From Poronia punctata (taxonomy: Eukaryota > Ascomycota > Sordariomycetes > Xylariales > Xylariaceae): 63,343 bases of DNA. Location: the NCBI GenBank assembly GCA_022579005.1, contig MU401667.1, positions 1 through 63,343 on the forward strand, in the 5' to 3' direction. The translations under genes were made by a program, and so were the position numbers. This document shows, piece after piece, positions 48,178 to 60,125 of the stretch (positions are counted from its first letter, which is position 1; every line of letters begins with the position of its first letter). The notes under the pieces are model-generated. The model was not told the DNA's origin. It worked only from the letters and a program-made list of their open reading frames with translations, and made no database searches.

Positions 48178-48481
48178 AATCCAGATCTAGGTTGTGTTCT
48201 ATAAGGACGGAGGGTTTTGTGGATGTCACCTACTCGAGGGAGGGACGGAAGAGAAAAGGGGTGCGAGCTGACGGTCACCGATGTCGTGGCTATTTTGTAT
48301 TGATTTACATATTTTATTTTATTTTATTCAACATCTACTTTGTATCTACTAGTTCTCATATGTAGGAAATAATTGCTTCAGAGATTAGGATTTCGATTTT
48401 CCGCTCACACTTCTCACAAGCCCCAAACACACACACATTGTCAAGTTCTACTAATACCTAAGGTATGTAGGTACTTACACA

Positions 48482-48507
48482 CTCTCTCTCTCTCTCTCTC
48501 TCTCTCT
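48482..48507. repeat. Microsatellite (CT)13
   Basis: Thirteen uninterrupted CT units, 300 bases downstream of the secreted-protein stop codon. A short AC run precedes it at 48426-48437. Confidence 0.95.
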
Positions 48508-49970
48508 TTCCTATCTGCGTTTTTTACTCACGGAGGTCCTTATAAACCGAGTCAAGGCTCTTCCCGATAAGAAAAAGGTCTCCAGCTCAAGTTACTTTAA
48601 CCTAGTGTCTATCTATTTTATTCTAGAATATCTTCTCCAGTAAAAGTAAGTATCCACTGACGAAGATGTTATGAAACATAATTAATACCTACACTCTCTC
48701 CCTAGGCACCACCCGGTTTCTTGTTTCCATATACACTAGTACCCGTCCGATCCGGCCGGCGTGCGATATAAAAAAAAACCCTTCCCGACGGGCGCTTCAC
48801 GAGTCATTCTCATGCTTTCAAGCTAAAGGGGCCTAGACGTGCCATCTCCCCATGTAATTACGCGTACATATAAGGGTGACGTACACCTACTACTACGCCA
48901 CTGGTTCAAACTTCTACAGCTAGAACTACTTACTAGTTCGATGAGGCGGCGGCGGAGTCGGGACTAGTATTGTAGATACGCAGATAAATACTGCAGCCTA
49001 ATCTTTAGCTTCTCGCGACTCGCGATCCAAGGTTAGGTAAATACGTATTAGTTCCCAAGAGACAAGAATTTATAATGAGCCTACCTATCAATGAATGGAG
49101 TGTAGTGACTCGCTAGACTTTTAACCTACCCGCTGCTGCCTTTTTCTTCTTCTTTTTCTTACTAATCTATCTACTTTTAGTTCCCGATCTGAAATCATGG
49201 TTCTACGGTCTAGAGTTATTATTAGATAAAACAAGCTAACCTTGGCTAATGAGTAAATAAGAAGTCATGTAGCGAGTGGTTAGAAGGGAAAAAAAATCAT
49301 GGATTTGGGTGAGTTTTAGATAGATAAATAAATAGATAGGCGCAGATCTAAATAAGATGATGATACATATACATCAAAGTGGCTGAGTTTGATTTCGAAT
49401 GATATCGAAACCGGGTAAAATAGCTACTAAGGTCAGGTTTAAAGACGAGTGAGAGTGAATATGAGAGAATGAGAATGAGAATGAGATGGAAAAGTGAAAG
49501 ACGAAACGAAACACGTTTTACCTATCGGATTTCATCAGAAGCGAAAAGCTCCCCTTCCTCCTCCTCCTCCTCTTCTTCCTGCTTCCGTTTCCGCTTCCGC
49601 TTCCGCTTATCATATCATATCGTGTCCTATTGCAGATTTTATCTACACTCCCCCCCTTCCCGCGATACAACAAGTAAATGGATTTACGTGTTTGTTTGAG
49701 CAAGCGCTGAACAAAAAACTTTGGCGTTTAATACCTACATGCCACCTTACCTGACCTCACCTCGCCTCACCTTGTTTTTGGCTAAAACCATCATAGGTAA
49801 GAAAGCTTCATTATTTTGGTCCACGACCTAGCGGATGGACAAAGACCTACCGAGCGAGGCGGGGAATCCTGGAATGAAAAGCAAAAAAAGGAAACCGTGT
49901 AGATAAGACAGATAGACAGACAGACATTGTCAGGGAGACGGACAACGGATATTCATAGACCGAACAAAAC

Positions 49971-49998
49971 ACCAACCAACCAACCAACCAACCAACCA
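49971..49998. repeat. Microsatellite (ACCA)7
   Basis: Seven perfect ACCA units in non-coding DNA. Confidence 0.95.
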
Positions 49999-50975
49999 CT
50001 GTAATTTCTCTCGCAATCCCGAGCATCCCCCCTTTTTTTTCTTCTACCTACTCTGACCCAGTTGTTGTTACCTTTATCCCCATATAAAAAATTGGACATC
50101 GTGGAGAGTGCCGGTTGACACGTATACGAAAGCCCACTTCGGGAGGGGGGGGGAGGGTTCCTAATCTGACCCATAAACCCGCACGAGAGGAAATATACTC
50201 GTAGGTAAAGGTAGATAGAAAAAAAAAATTATTGGACTTTATTTATTTTTTGCGCCCCATCTTACCTAACCTCCTGCATATGTGCGCGCAGCATGCCGAT
50301 AGAAAAATTGTGTCGGTACCTAAGGGTAAAGCCAAAAAGGAGAGGAGGGGCGGGCAGGCATAAATGACACCAGAAGAAGCATCTGTAAGAAGAAGTAAGT
50401 AAGTAGGTTAGGGAAATGGAATATCGAGGGTCGCATTCTGCTTGTTATTATTAACATATTGTCTATTTACCTATTACACGTACATACAGATATGTAAAGT
50501 ATGTAGCTACTCGAAGATAAGGTATCCTAGATATTTTACTTTACGTTTCGTTTGTACGAGTAAAATTACCTACATATGATGTAGGTATACGCGTGGGGTT
50601 TTGCCCTTGACGACGGGGATCATGCCGTCCGTCCTGCGCGTGGAATACCCTACCTACCTACACAAGTTGCTCGGCTGTTTTAAGGTGGCGGGTTTTTAAA
50701 AGCTTACTAACCGAACAAAAAAACCAAAACAAAGGAAAACCGGTCAATACATCTCGTATGTAGTAGAATTTATGCCCAAAACAATACTTTTTAACCTAAC
50801 TTTTGCCTTACCCAAAACTAACCCCGCGGCCGGGTTTAGCTCCGAGATGATAGACGTCCTTTGGAACTTATTATAGATGTAAGGTTTAGGTATCTTACCA
50901 AACCCCATTTTTCGCTACCAGAAAAATGAAACCAAAGGGATTGGTTCTAGGTACCCGGTCTTTTTACGGACATCT

Positions 50976-51000
50976 AAGAAAGAAAGAAAGAAAGAAAGAA
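50976..51000. repeat. Microsatellite (AAGA)6
   Basis: Six AAGA units plus one base, followed by an A-rich stretch. Confidence 0.95.
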
Positions 51001-51372
51001 AAAAAGAGACAATAGGGGGATGAACTAACCTAGTAGGTACTCGTATGCATTTCTTCTTTTCCGGCAGTCAGTCGCCCGGGCATCACGGTAGTCCCGCCCT
51101 CCATCGGATCCCGAAATCGCACTTTTACCTGTCTAAATTACCTACTTCATACCCATTCACGCTGCGCTACTATCTAGGTTAGGTTTAGGTACATTCGGCA
51201 GATGAAGAAGATAGAAAGAAAAAAAAACACCCCGCTTTCTTCAAAGCAATATACCTAACCTCCTAACTAGAAGCGGAGAACTTGCTCATAACACGCAGTC
51301 AAGCATGATCAGGTGCCACAGTAGATAATACCTAGATAGATAAAAACCGACCTATAACAAATGCTCCGGTAT

Positions 51373-51395
51373 GTATTGTATTGTATTGTATTGTA
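51373..51395. repeat. Microsatellite (GTATT)4
   Basis: Four GTATT units and a partial fifth. Confidence 0.95.
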
Positions 51396-52176
51396 CCCCA
51401 CCTGCGGACGATGGGGAAACTCCTTATAATACAAGGCGAAAAAGTGAGGCTTTGTCCCCCTCACTCCCTCCTTCCCTCCCTCCCCATATATGCATGCATA
51501 GAAGTGGGAATAGTGAAGAAGGGGAGAAAGAAAGAAAGAAAAGGGGGAGAAAATGATCTGACCCTAAATTCTTTTTTTGGGGCGGACATTTTCTCCATTT
51601 CACATGACCCATGCGGGGGGCCTCTTCTTTTGTTCGGATGCATGTAACTACCTAAAACCACGTCACGACTTTTACCCCACCAATACTGACTAATAACTGA
51701 CCATCTACCGTCGATTAAATCTTTTGTTGTGGACTGTGGTAATTAATTGGTGATGCCCTCATAATCATTACTCCGCTCTCCCCGTACTTCCTAGCTAGAT
51801 GACTGGATCTTCTTTGCATCGGCGTGTTTCTCGGTGCTGCAAGTGGAAAAGAGAAAAAAAAAAGTTTCAGGTTCGGGTTTAGGTTTAGGTTAGGCACGTA
51901 TGTATTTGTTAGAAAAAGAGAGAAAGTAGAGTAGGTTAGGCGGGGCTTTTCCAAAAATTGCGCAAAGTCCATCAGGTCGGGCATCGTTTGAGAAAAAATA
52001 AGAGTTCCATTATCAATAACAAATGGAAATTCTCGATGGGGAAAGAAAAGAAGAAGAAAAAAAACATGGCATTTTTTTCCGTGGTCACGTTTTATGGTGT
52101 ATGTATTTTGGGCCCCTTGGACAGGATAGGAGGACGAATTTTCGATGACAAGGCAGTTATGTACCGGGTTCCGGAC

Positions 52177-52200
52177 TTTTTTTTTTTTTTTTTTTTTTTT
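52177..52200. repeat. Poly-T run, 24 bases
   Basis: Uninterrupted T24; could be the poly(A) tail of a minus-strand retroposed sequence, but no such body is recognisable on its left. Confidence 0.95.
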
Positions 52201-52383
52201 CACCGCCAGTATGCCGTGCCGTGCCGTTGCGGGTCCATCCTTTCCCGTCGAGGCCAAGAATAGCCGTACCTAACCTAACCTTGTTGCATACACGTACTTC
52301 TTATGCAGTTTGTTTTGTTCTATGCATGTAAATAGGAGTAGGTATGTATATGTGCAAGTAAAATACGGCAGCACGGCAATAAA

Positions 52384-52402
52384 AGAGAGAGAGAGAGAGA
52401 GA
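52384..52402. repeat. Microsatellite (AG)9
   Basis: Nine AG units in non-coding DNA. Confidence 0.95.
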
Positions 52403-52851
52403 AGGTAAGGTAAACCCCAAAGCGTCCATATGCATGAGGACAAGGTTGGGGATTTATTTCCTTCTTTCCTCCCATCTCATCGACTACTCGTAAAGGGTGA
52501 AAGGTATCTTAGATAACCTGTTCGACTTGCTTGAAATGCATGGACCTTTGGGGGAATAACATATTGTTTCTATTCCTATTTCTGTTAGCTGTCCAGATTT
52601 CATTTCACACGTCCAACATATTTAACCTAGGCACATGCATACCTACGCCGCCGGCAACCTAGACTGGCCCAGGTAGGTATTCTTGATCTAGGTAATTACC
52701 TAGGTAGTCGTCATGGCCTCTCACGTCTGCCTTGCCTTGCCCTGCCCTTGCTGAAATCTTGGCAACGACACTTTTTTAGAATGCATTAAAGGTTGAACGT
52801 ACTAGGTTAACCTAGGTATCTCTAACCTAGCCCGGCAGGGAAAAGGGGGTA

Positions 52852-52881
52852 GGTTCGGGTTCGGGTTCGGGTTGGGGTTGG
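52852..52881. repeat. Minisatellite GGTTCG/GGTTGG
   Basis: Three GGTTCG units followed by GGTTGG units. A related G/T-rich stretch at about 51871-51893 contains GTTTAG units. Superficially telomere-like but not TTAGGG. Confidence 0.9.
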
Positions 52882-52972
52882 AAATATTTAACATAAACCT
52901 ACTTCCTAGAATCGATCACCACTAGAGTAGACTATAATGTCTACCTACACGCACCTATCTAGTTCAGAGCCT

Positions 52973-53000
52973 ACATACATACATACATACATACATACAT
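52973..53000. repeat. Microsatellite (ACAT)7
   Basis: Seven perfect ACAT units. Confidence 0.95.
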
Positions 53001-53155
53001 GTACTTCGAGGTAGGGATAACCTCCTTTTGGCTGACTGGACTGGATGCGATTACAAACACCAAAAGAAAGAAAACCCCAACCCCCCACTTCGCTAACCTA
53101 CCTACCTCCTGCACTGCAACCTGGCGTCGCGCAATTGAATGCGTGAGTAGAGTAG

Positions 53156-53175
53156 AGTAAAGTAAAGTAAAGTAA
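53156..53175. repeat. Microsatellite (AGTAA)4
   Basis: Four AGTAA units next to a GGTTGGTTGG stretch, 210 bases left of the inverted-repeat element. Confidence 0.9.
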
Positions 53176-53384
53176 AGTCGGGTTGGTTGGTTTTTTTTCC
53201 CTTCTTTCTTTCGGCCAAGTCCATTTCATTCATTGCCTGCCTGCCTATCTGCCTATCTGTAGAGTAGTAGTAGGTAGTAGTAACGTGACCCTGAATGAAG
53301 ATGAAAAGAGGGGGGTCGTTGTTGTTGGTGGTGGTGGTGGTAAGGTATACTAGGTAGATGGCATGGTAGGTAACCTTAGGTAGG

Positions 53385-54128
53385 TAATCGTGCCATCGCC
53401 CCACCTTTATTTGGATTCGCAGAACGCTCACCACCTAAAGGTGGTGCTCTTCAGTAAAATGACCACTTCACTAAAATAACCACTTTAGCTAAAATTTTCA
53501 TTTTGCTACCAAAAAAAACACCTGCGCAGTGACTTTAAAAACTTGAAAAAATTACAGTAAATAGGTAAGTCATTTAGCTACCTAATAGAAATTTGAAAAA
53601 AATACATTATAAGGGTTATGGCTGCAGAAATGACAAGATAAAAAAGGGGTATAGGGTACAAGGCAAAACTTTTTACACCAAAATTTTTAATGGTTTTTAT
53701 TTAATAATTAATTTAATAAAATACCTACAGTTACTAAACTTGACATATGGCTTATTAAAATAGTAATAAATCTAATTAAAAATATAAAAAATACATTTTT
53801 TAAGAGGTACAAAAGTTGGAATTTTTCTGAATTATTTTTGCAAGTACCTTTACGTTTTACTTAATATCTTGGTCAAAATAAATGTAAAAAATAAATTATC
53901 TATATGCATATATAGCTAATTTTTTGCTTTATGTTTGGTTAAAATTTTAATATTATAGCTATCTTTGTTGTTGTGTTATTTAGAAAACAAAAAAGTTGGT
54001 TTTGTATGAGGATTACACCAAAACGCAAAGTGGCTATTTTACTGAAGTGGTTATTTTACTGAAGAGCACCACCTTTAGGTGGTGAGCCCAAGCGAATCCC
54101 AAATAAAGGTGGGGCGGTGGCACGATTA
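53385..54128. mobile_element. MITE with 100-bp terminal inverted repeats, TA flanks
   Basis: The ends at 53387-53486 and 54027-54126 are inverted copies over 100 bp with a limited number of mismatches, bordered on both sides by TA (53385-53386, 54127-54128), the target site of Tc1/mariner-type elements. Each end begins ATCGTGCC, contains the near-palindrome CACCACCTAAAGGTGGTG, and carries two subterminal copies of an AAAATRRCCACTT-like unit, likely transposase binding sites. The ~540-bp interior is very AT-rich with no ORF, so the element is non-autonomous. I know of no named family that matches. Confidence 0.85.
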
Positions 54129-54183
54129 GGCCATATGTTTTTTTTTTTTTTTGCGCCATCATATCAGCAAGCAGCAAACCAAT

Positions 54184-54207
54184 CCAAACCAAACCAAACC
54201 AAACCAA
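54184..54207. repeat. Microsatellite (CCAAA)4
   Basis: Four CCAAA units, just right of the inverted-repeat element. Confidence 0.9.
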
Positions 54208-54522
54208 CAGACTGTACTCGTATATAGTCACCGTGAGGCTTGTCTTTCTATCTGCACGCAATATCCAGGTTTAGGTAGTAATATAGTATTAGTATGGTAT
54301 AGTTTAGTCTAGATCATGCCTGCCTGCCTCACGCCCTTGTTTACTTTACCGGGATCCGGATTTCGCCGCATATTTCATTCATTCATTTATCCATCCATAC
54401 ATCCATCCATCGCCGGCCTATATACAAATAACACTAGAACCAAAAAAATTGCGTCTCGCACCAACAACTTAAACTTACCACATGGTTTTCATTCCATCGG
54501 CGACCACGGCTAATATACTCTA

Positions 54523-54540
54523 GCTCGCTCGCTCGCTCGC
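54523..54540. repeat. Microsatellite (GCTC)4
   Basis: Four GCTC units plus two bases. Confidence 0.9.
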
Positions 54541-54690
54541 CAACCAAACCAACGAACCAACCTACCCTACCTAAATTAGGTGGTTAGACTAGGTAGAACC
54601 TACCTACTCGTATTACCTAGAGCCTAGAGCCTTAGATTAGTATACCTAGTCAGTATACACGAGACAAGACAAGACTATAGCCTCCTGTCA

Positions 54691-54717
54691 GTGAGTGAGT
54701 GAGTGAGTGAGTGAGTG
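54691..54717. repeat. Microsatellite (GTGA)6
   Basis: Six GTGA units plus a partial one. Confidence 0.95.
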
Positions 54718-54820
54718 GGTTACGGTAGAGTAATAACAACAATAATGTGTTTCCGGGTAATGGCGTCAGAAAAGGGAAAAAGGAAAAAGCAGGATGTAGA
54801 AGAAGGTGGTGTGGCTTGAT

Positions 54821-54839
54821 CAGTCAGTCAGTCAGTCAG
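54821..54839. repeat. Microsatellite (CAGT)4
   Basis: Four CAGT units plus three bases. The same unit recurs at 61601-61618. Confidence 0.95.
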
Positions 54840-56354
54840 ACTTTAATCCATCACGACCTGCGACCTGTGCGTGTGAAGAAGGAAAGCTACTACAACTCTC
54901 CCCTTCCCCTCCTTCCCCCCATCTACTACGAGTATAAGCGTCCGATTGAGTTTCGTTTCGAGTTACACACCTACACCTAGATAATGCATTGAGTACACCC
55001 AAGACACGAGCACAAAAAAAAAAGCCATGCCTGTAGCGTACCCGGACTTTGTTGGGGAGATGCTGCAGTGGCTTTCCAATATTTCGGTATTTTCAAAAAA
55101 GTAAGGCGAGCCGGGTGCCGAACTGTCCATGGCGAATCATACTTGGTCATGAAAGTCGGTATTTCCCCCTTCATTACATAGGAATAGAGATTCAAGAATG
55201 ATAAGATGGGATGATATCGCCACTCTTCCATCTCGATTTTTGACTTGTGGTAAGACTACGCGGTAAACCCAAAACCCCGAATCTACGCTTACGAGCGATA
55301 TTGCAAGTCAAGCAAGATATGGTTTCATATCAAAGTTCGATTCAACAAAAGGTCAGACAAATTGTTCGTCATCGTGCTTGGTTTGGGTGTTGTCATATCA
55401 GCGATCACTCGCTTTTGATATTTGTATTTGGGTCTAAAAAGGCCCTTTTTCATCTTTTACATGATATGATCCTTTTCTCAACAACCCAAGGGGCTCGCTG
55501 AGGCTTCTTTTCGCCACGCGTCCACCACCGTAGATAACCCAACGTAACTTTGTTTGAGACAGACGCGCGTTCGCCTTCCATGGCTACTTCAACGTCGCCG
55601 GTGGGCTATTGACCCGTCTTTGTTCTAGTCTCTGGTATCCCCCTCCCCTTTTTCAGGCGACACCTCCCCAGAGCTCCCTGGCTCGTTTATCGAAAACAGT
55701 TGTTCTCCAGAAACCCCCCAGTAATAAAAGAACATTATGTGGTATCATCCCAAACGAAAGAATTCGCGTCCTTTCTCTATCAAGCGCCCCCCACCGTTGC
55801 CACATGATGGCAGATTAAACATGAAATAAAAAAACCGCTCGAGTCTTTGTATGATAAAAGAAAACAGAAATCCCATGTCTTGTAAACCTGCGCCATAGAA
55901 TATGCTTCGACCGTCATCTGTTCCCCTGGTATGGTAATGGCGAGTAAATAACAAAGTGAAAAAAAAATATGTATGTCGTCTTCGATGGTCAGCGCTTTCG
56001 AGCGCCCCACCAACTCCGCGCTGCAAAATAAGCACAAAGAATATTGGGTGGTAAAAAAATAGATACAGTGAAAACGATAGAAAGTCTCGGACTTTTTGGT
56101 TTTTTTTCCCCTTGGTGTCCGAATGATCCTTTGTGAGCAGCCACCCACAGGAGTGGAAACGGACGCTAGGCGAGATTAAAAGATATAATTTTAAAAACTG
56201 GCACTTTTTCGTTATCCTTAATGTGGACAGAACGGACCAGATGGATCGAGTAGACACTCCGGGTATGAAAGGCCTCCAGGCATGTCTAGAGTCCAAGGTA
56301 ACGTAAGATCGAACCGGCATGGCCCAGCACTAGGCTTCAAGGATCATATTGAAG

Positions 56355-57977
56355 CTAGTAGAAACTCTGGAAATTCGCCAGTAATGGGAATGGCTGATGG
56401 AATGGATTGGGCTGGTGGAACTGAGGAGCCGGAGCGTAGCGATTCATCATATCCCATAGGTAGGGAAAGGGGAACTTGTTGGGAGCGCAGCTGGGCTGCG
56501 TCATAACCGGGTCAGTACAAGGCTCACACGCTGGGTAAGATCCCGGTATGGGTCCTGCCTGCTGGGGAATAAACTCCGGTGGAAAGGCCAGCTTAGGTTC
56601 CTCTGGGTCGAACATTTGAGGCTCCTGTGTGGGAATCTGCTCATTTTGGATTTCCAGGATCTCATCGTCGTCCAGATCATCAATAGTTGAACAGCTAGAG
56701 GTAAGGGACCCCTCGTCTGAAGAGCAGGTGGATTCGCCATCAGACTCGGAGCCAGTGGGTGATAGTGGTATGTCGTAACTCATATCCTCAGAGATGACAT
56801 CTTCACAGTCGACGTACTCGGAGTCAGGCGACCCTGGCGTAGTGAGCAGTGTCTCAGGAGCGGCCGGAATGGTAAACTGGGCGCAGGCTAGAATTCTCTT
56901 CCTTAGTTCCGGTAGTGTAATCCTCTGGTCTGGGTTGCGAGTGAAGATGTGGCCTAGGATATCGTTGAGGTCGTCAGATAGGGGTAAGATGGTCCTGAGG
57001 AAATCCTGATCTTTGGTAAAGGCCCGATAAGTGGAATCATCAAAGGAAGCCTGTCTCCACGGGTTCCGGCCACATGTCAAGTTCACCAGAATGACACCTA
57101 AACTCCAAACATCGTTGGGGGCGCATAAATAATAAGGCCTCCGGGACGAAGGATCCAGGCATTCTACACAAAGGAGAGAAAATGTCAGTCGAGGCACATA
57201 GGTGGGCTTCAGAAAGAGACACTAAAAACAAGCTCCCTCCATGCCAAAGGTAAGGAAAAACAAAAAGGGAAAGGAAAGAAAATCCCTACCTGGTGACATG
57301 TAAAAAGTGGAGCCACACCCATAATCCTCGGATCGGTCACTTGCAATGGCCAGTCCGAAGTCGGCAAGCTTCACGGTCTCTCCTTGGTTCGTGACAAGAA
57401 TATTCTCCGGCTTCAGATCCCTGTGGTAGATACCCAATGCATGGCAATGCTCAACGGCGTCCAGGAGTTGAAGGAAAACACTCTTGACCACGTCGTCCTT
57501 ACCAACGTAATGGCCACATTCTGTGATATTGAAAAAGAGATCACCCTCGGCACAATATTCCAGAACCACATAGGTGCAGTCCGGGTCGTCCACAATCTTG
57601 TGCATCGAGACCACATTGGGATGCGCCGAAGCTTGATAGTGAAGACGGAGTTCCCGGTGCTGGAAAGCCAGTTGCCGCCTGTCGAGGGGTGATCCATCGG
57701 CATTGAATTTGCTGAGAGTCTTGACGGCGTATCGGACCCGGGTATTGATGTCGACCGCCAGGTAAACCACACCATATGCACCGGTCCCTATTATCTCTAC
57801 CAACTGCAGGCTCTCTCCTAGGAACTTGCCCAGTCTTTCATGTGGGGCAACCGGTATGTAGCGTGAAGGACAGGCGGTGGGTATCGTAAATGGTTGATTC
57901 AAGTATGTCGTTTTGCCGTCATCGTAAAATGGAGAGGCCGGTGGCGTGGGATATCCGTAGACCGCTGCATTATTCAT
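56355..57977 (-). CDS. Ran1/Sks1/Vhs1-type serine/threonine protein kinase
   Basis: Two exons, 57977-57290 and 57163-56355, give 498 aa; the 126-nt intron splits the codon in MSPECLDP. Kinase domain at about 57-330: glycine loop GTGAYGVVY (64-72), VAIK-type lysine 86, HRDLKPEN (185-192), DFGLA (206-210) and the activation-segment end MSPECL. NDVWSLGVILVNLTCGRNPW and the following helices are typical of the fungal Ran1/Pat1, Ksp1, Sks1 and Vhs1 group, which controls nutrient response and entry to sexual development. The C-terminal third is acidic and Ser/Pro-rich, ending in a Phe/Pro-rich tail. N-terminal YPTPPASPFYDDG is also common in this group. Confidence 0.9.
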
Positions 57978-60125
57978 GGTATCCGTCTCCTCTGGAAAAT
58001 GGTCCTGTACTTTTTATTTTTCTCCTTGAAGGTCCTGGGAATTGGGTCTTGAAACAAGAAAAGGAAATAAGACGGCCTGTTTACGGAAACGGCCCCAATC
58101 CAGGATGATGGCGAAAGAAAAATTAGAAAATATCCACGGTATAGTTCCTTGGGTCGACGTGCGATAGTCCAGAAATCCAAAGGGTCGCGCGAAAGTTTGC
58201 GATAGTTGCGATAACTGCTGGCGCTAGTCGAGTAGAGGCGAGAGAAGATGGGGTACGGGAAGGATGACGACGTCTCAACGCTGAGCTATCATCTGAGTCC
58301 CTGGGCGTACTGTTTATATTCTTCGGCGATGTTGTTGATGTTTGGTGTTGATGTTTGACGTGTGAGGTTGATGTCTCGAAGCCTAGGGCAAGTCCCGACC
58401 TCGACTTACAGATGCGGCTGCGGGAGACTTGATGTACTTACATACCTAGGAGCTCGAGGTGGTAGCGGATATTCAGATAACCATGCTCGACAGGGCCTCC
58501 TAGGTAATAGTGACAAGGGTCCGTCTTGGGATGGGTTTGGCGGCAGGACGTCTTTTGCCTTGGCCTGTGGGTAATCTAGCTAGGTTAGGTAGCTTGATGG
58601 GCGATGGGCTAGTCGCTCAGTCCCGCCAGTGAGTGAGTCGGCCGTGAGTACTGTAAACAGCCACCTCACCCACCCTTGTCTCACACACACACGTACCTCT
58701 GCGCTATTCTTATTTTTCAATGGCGCTAACCGTAAAGGCGGCCTGCCTATTCCTGTGGGCTGGTGGGAACACTAGCCCACAAGGTAGGTATCGAGATGGA
58801 GTCCTTGGTAAGCCCACAGGGGACACAGGGGGGGTGCAAGTGCAAGCACAACGACCTATCAACCAATCTCAGCCAAAAGGAAGGGGGGGGGGGGGGGGGG
58901 GGCTTCGAAAGCGGGCAGAGGTACATGTAGGAAGTAGGCAGACAGACGAAACAGGCCCTTTGAAAGAATGTCAGGGATTAGCAACAACTAGCTAGGATTA
59001 TAATGCGGATCCAACCTTCTAGTGCGCCCCACTAGGATGGAACGAACGGATGGTCGAAATGGCAAGGATCGAGGGTCGTGCGGTGCAGAGCGGTGCGGGC
59101 AGCGGTGGATGTACCCGTACTGGCAAATTCCCTGGCAAAATACGTACGAGGAAACGAAAGTTTAGGATGCTGACTGACACGAAAATAAAATGGCCCACGA
59201 CGGAGCGCCTGATGTGATTAGTCGAGCGGCTTTGTATGCCACTACCACCCTGGCCACAAGCCATCCAATATTTAATAACACACCCTGGACAGAGGAAGCC
59301 CCGGGCGGGCTTGGCTGGTAAACTTGAAATGTTGGAAATGAGCCACTCAGGACGCGTCCAGGCCCTGTCTAGGCCCTGACAACAAAGAATGTGGCCAATA
59401 GCCGGCAGGAAAAGGGAAAGCGGACACAAGATCTTGGAGTCTTGGACATGTTGTGGTGGAGGGACAAGGCCATTCCTATTCAAAGCGACAAAAAAGAGTA
59501 CAACCTACATGTACCTAGGCCCGCGTCTAAAAGAATGGGAAAGAATGATCACGTAAAACTACTCGTACAAACTATACAAACTACGTACCCGTACACTGCC
59601 GGATTAGACTAGACTAAGGGGGCGGCCGTGTGATCTGATTGACACGAAATGCAGTCCCAGGGCTCTTTCTTTCTTTCTGCAGCTGGGATCGTTGCTGACG
59701 CCCCACAGTTTCCACTCCCTCTTGACTCATTGGTCGTTTAGTCGTAAGCTTTCCAGTAGGGAAAGTTTTTGTCACTGGTCGGGCAAAAATCGTCATAGGT
59801 AATCAATATTCATCGGGGCCCGTGACTCGCTGGGTTTTTTCTTGTTGGGCGCTTGAGACATTTTTGTTGTTTGGGACCATCGAAAAGTAAAATGGCACGA
59901 GAGCTCTTTGATGGTTAGGTATTATAGATGGACCGAACTTTCTCCCGAATCAATCAAAGAAGCAGAATATCATCTCTAGTGCACAAACTATGTACGTAGG
60001 TAGATTACCAATACCACCGACTAGAGATAACCATTGTACATTTTGAGGGGTTTCTGTAAACAACAGGCTCTTCATTGTTCCCGGCAATTTGGGTATTGCC
60101 AATTGGTACTATCGTCTTCTACGAG
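57978..60125. other. Kinase upstream region, no gene seen
   Basis: Probably promoter and 5' leader of the kinase. TTGATGTT-type repeats lie at about 58325-58375. A G20 run is at 58883-58902. A small hairpin TGTGGGCT...AGCCCACA lies at about 58756-58784. One TACTCGTA at 59560-59567. A 154-codon open frame at 59019-59483 (minus) has no recognisable feature. Confidence 0.45.
58883..58902. repeat. Poly-G run, 20 bases
   Basis: Uninterrupted G20 about 0.9 kb upstream of the kinase start. Capable of forming a G-quadruplex and prone to length errors in sequencing. Confidence 0.95.

Larger units (their letters stand above)
48178..56354. other. 8.2-kb convergent gap rich in microsatellites
   Basis: Lies between the 3' ends of the secreted-protein gene (+) and the kinase (-). 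No coding gene found. It holds more than a dozen different simple repeats (separate entries), one inverted-repeat element (53385-54128), seven TACGAGTA-type motifs and repeated CCTA/TAGG tracts. Convergent gaps in compact fungal genomes are usually well under 1 kb, so the length is odd. A non-coding RNA gene, a lost gene or an old insertion are all possible. Confidence 0.5.

Noticed and set aside
47523..48278. 251-codon minus-strand frame
   Set aside because: Antisense to the secreted protein, which has a signal peptide and Kex2 sites; the low stop frequency comes from Pro/Gly codons.
48427..55000. Centromere or telomere inside the microsatellite-rich gap
   Set aside because: Normal GC between repeats, many unrelated units, no long array and no TTAGGG tract.
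55745..56320. 191-codon minus-strand frame downstream of the kinase stop
   Set aside because: Likely 3' UTR of the kinase; Phe-rich and motif-free.
59019..59483. 154-codon minus-strand frame
   Set aside because: No recognisable domain, no similarity to known folds by eye; lies in the kinase upstream region.
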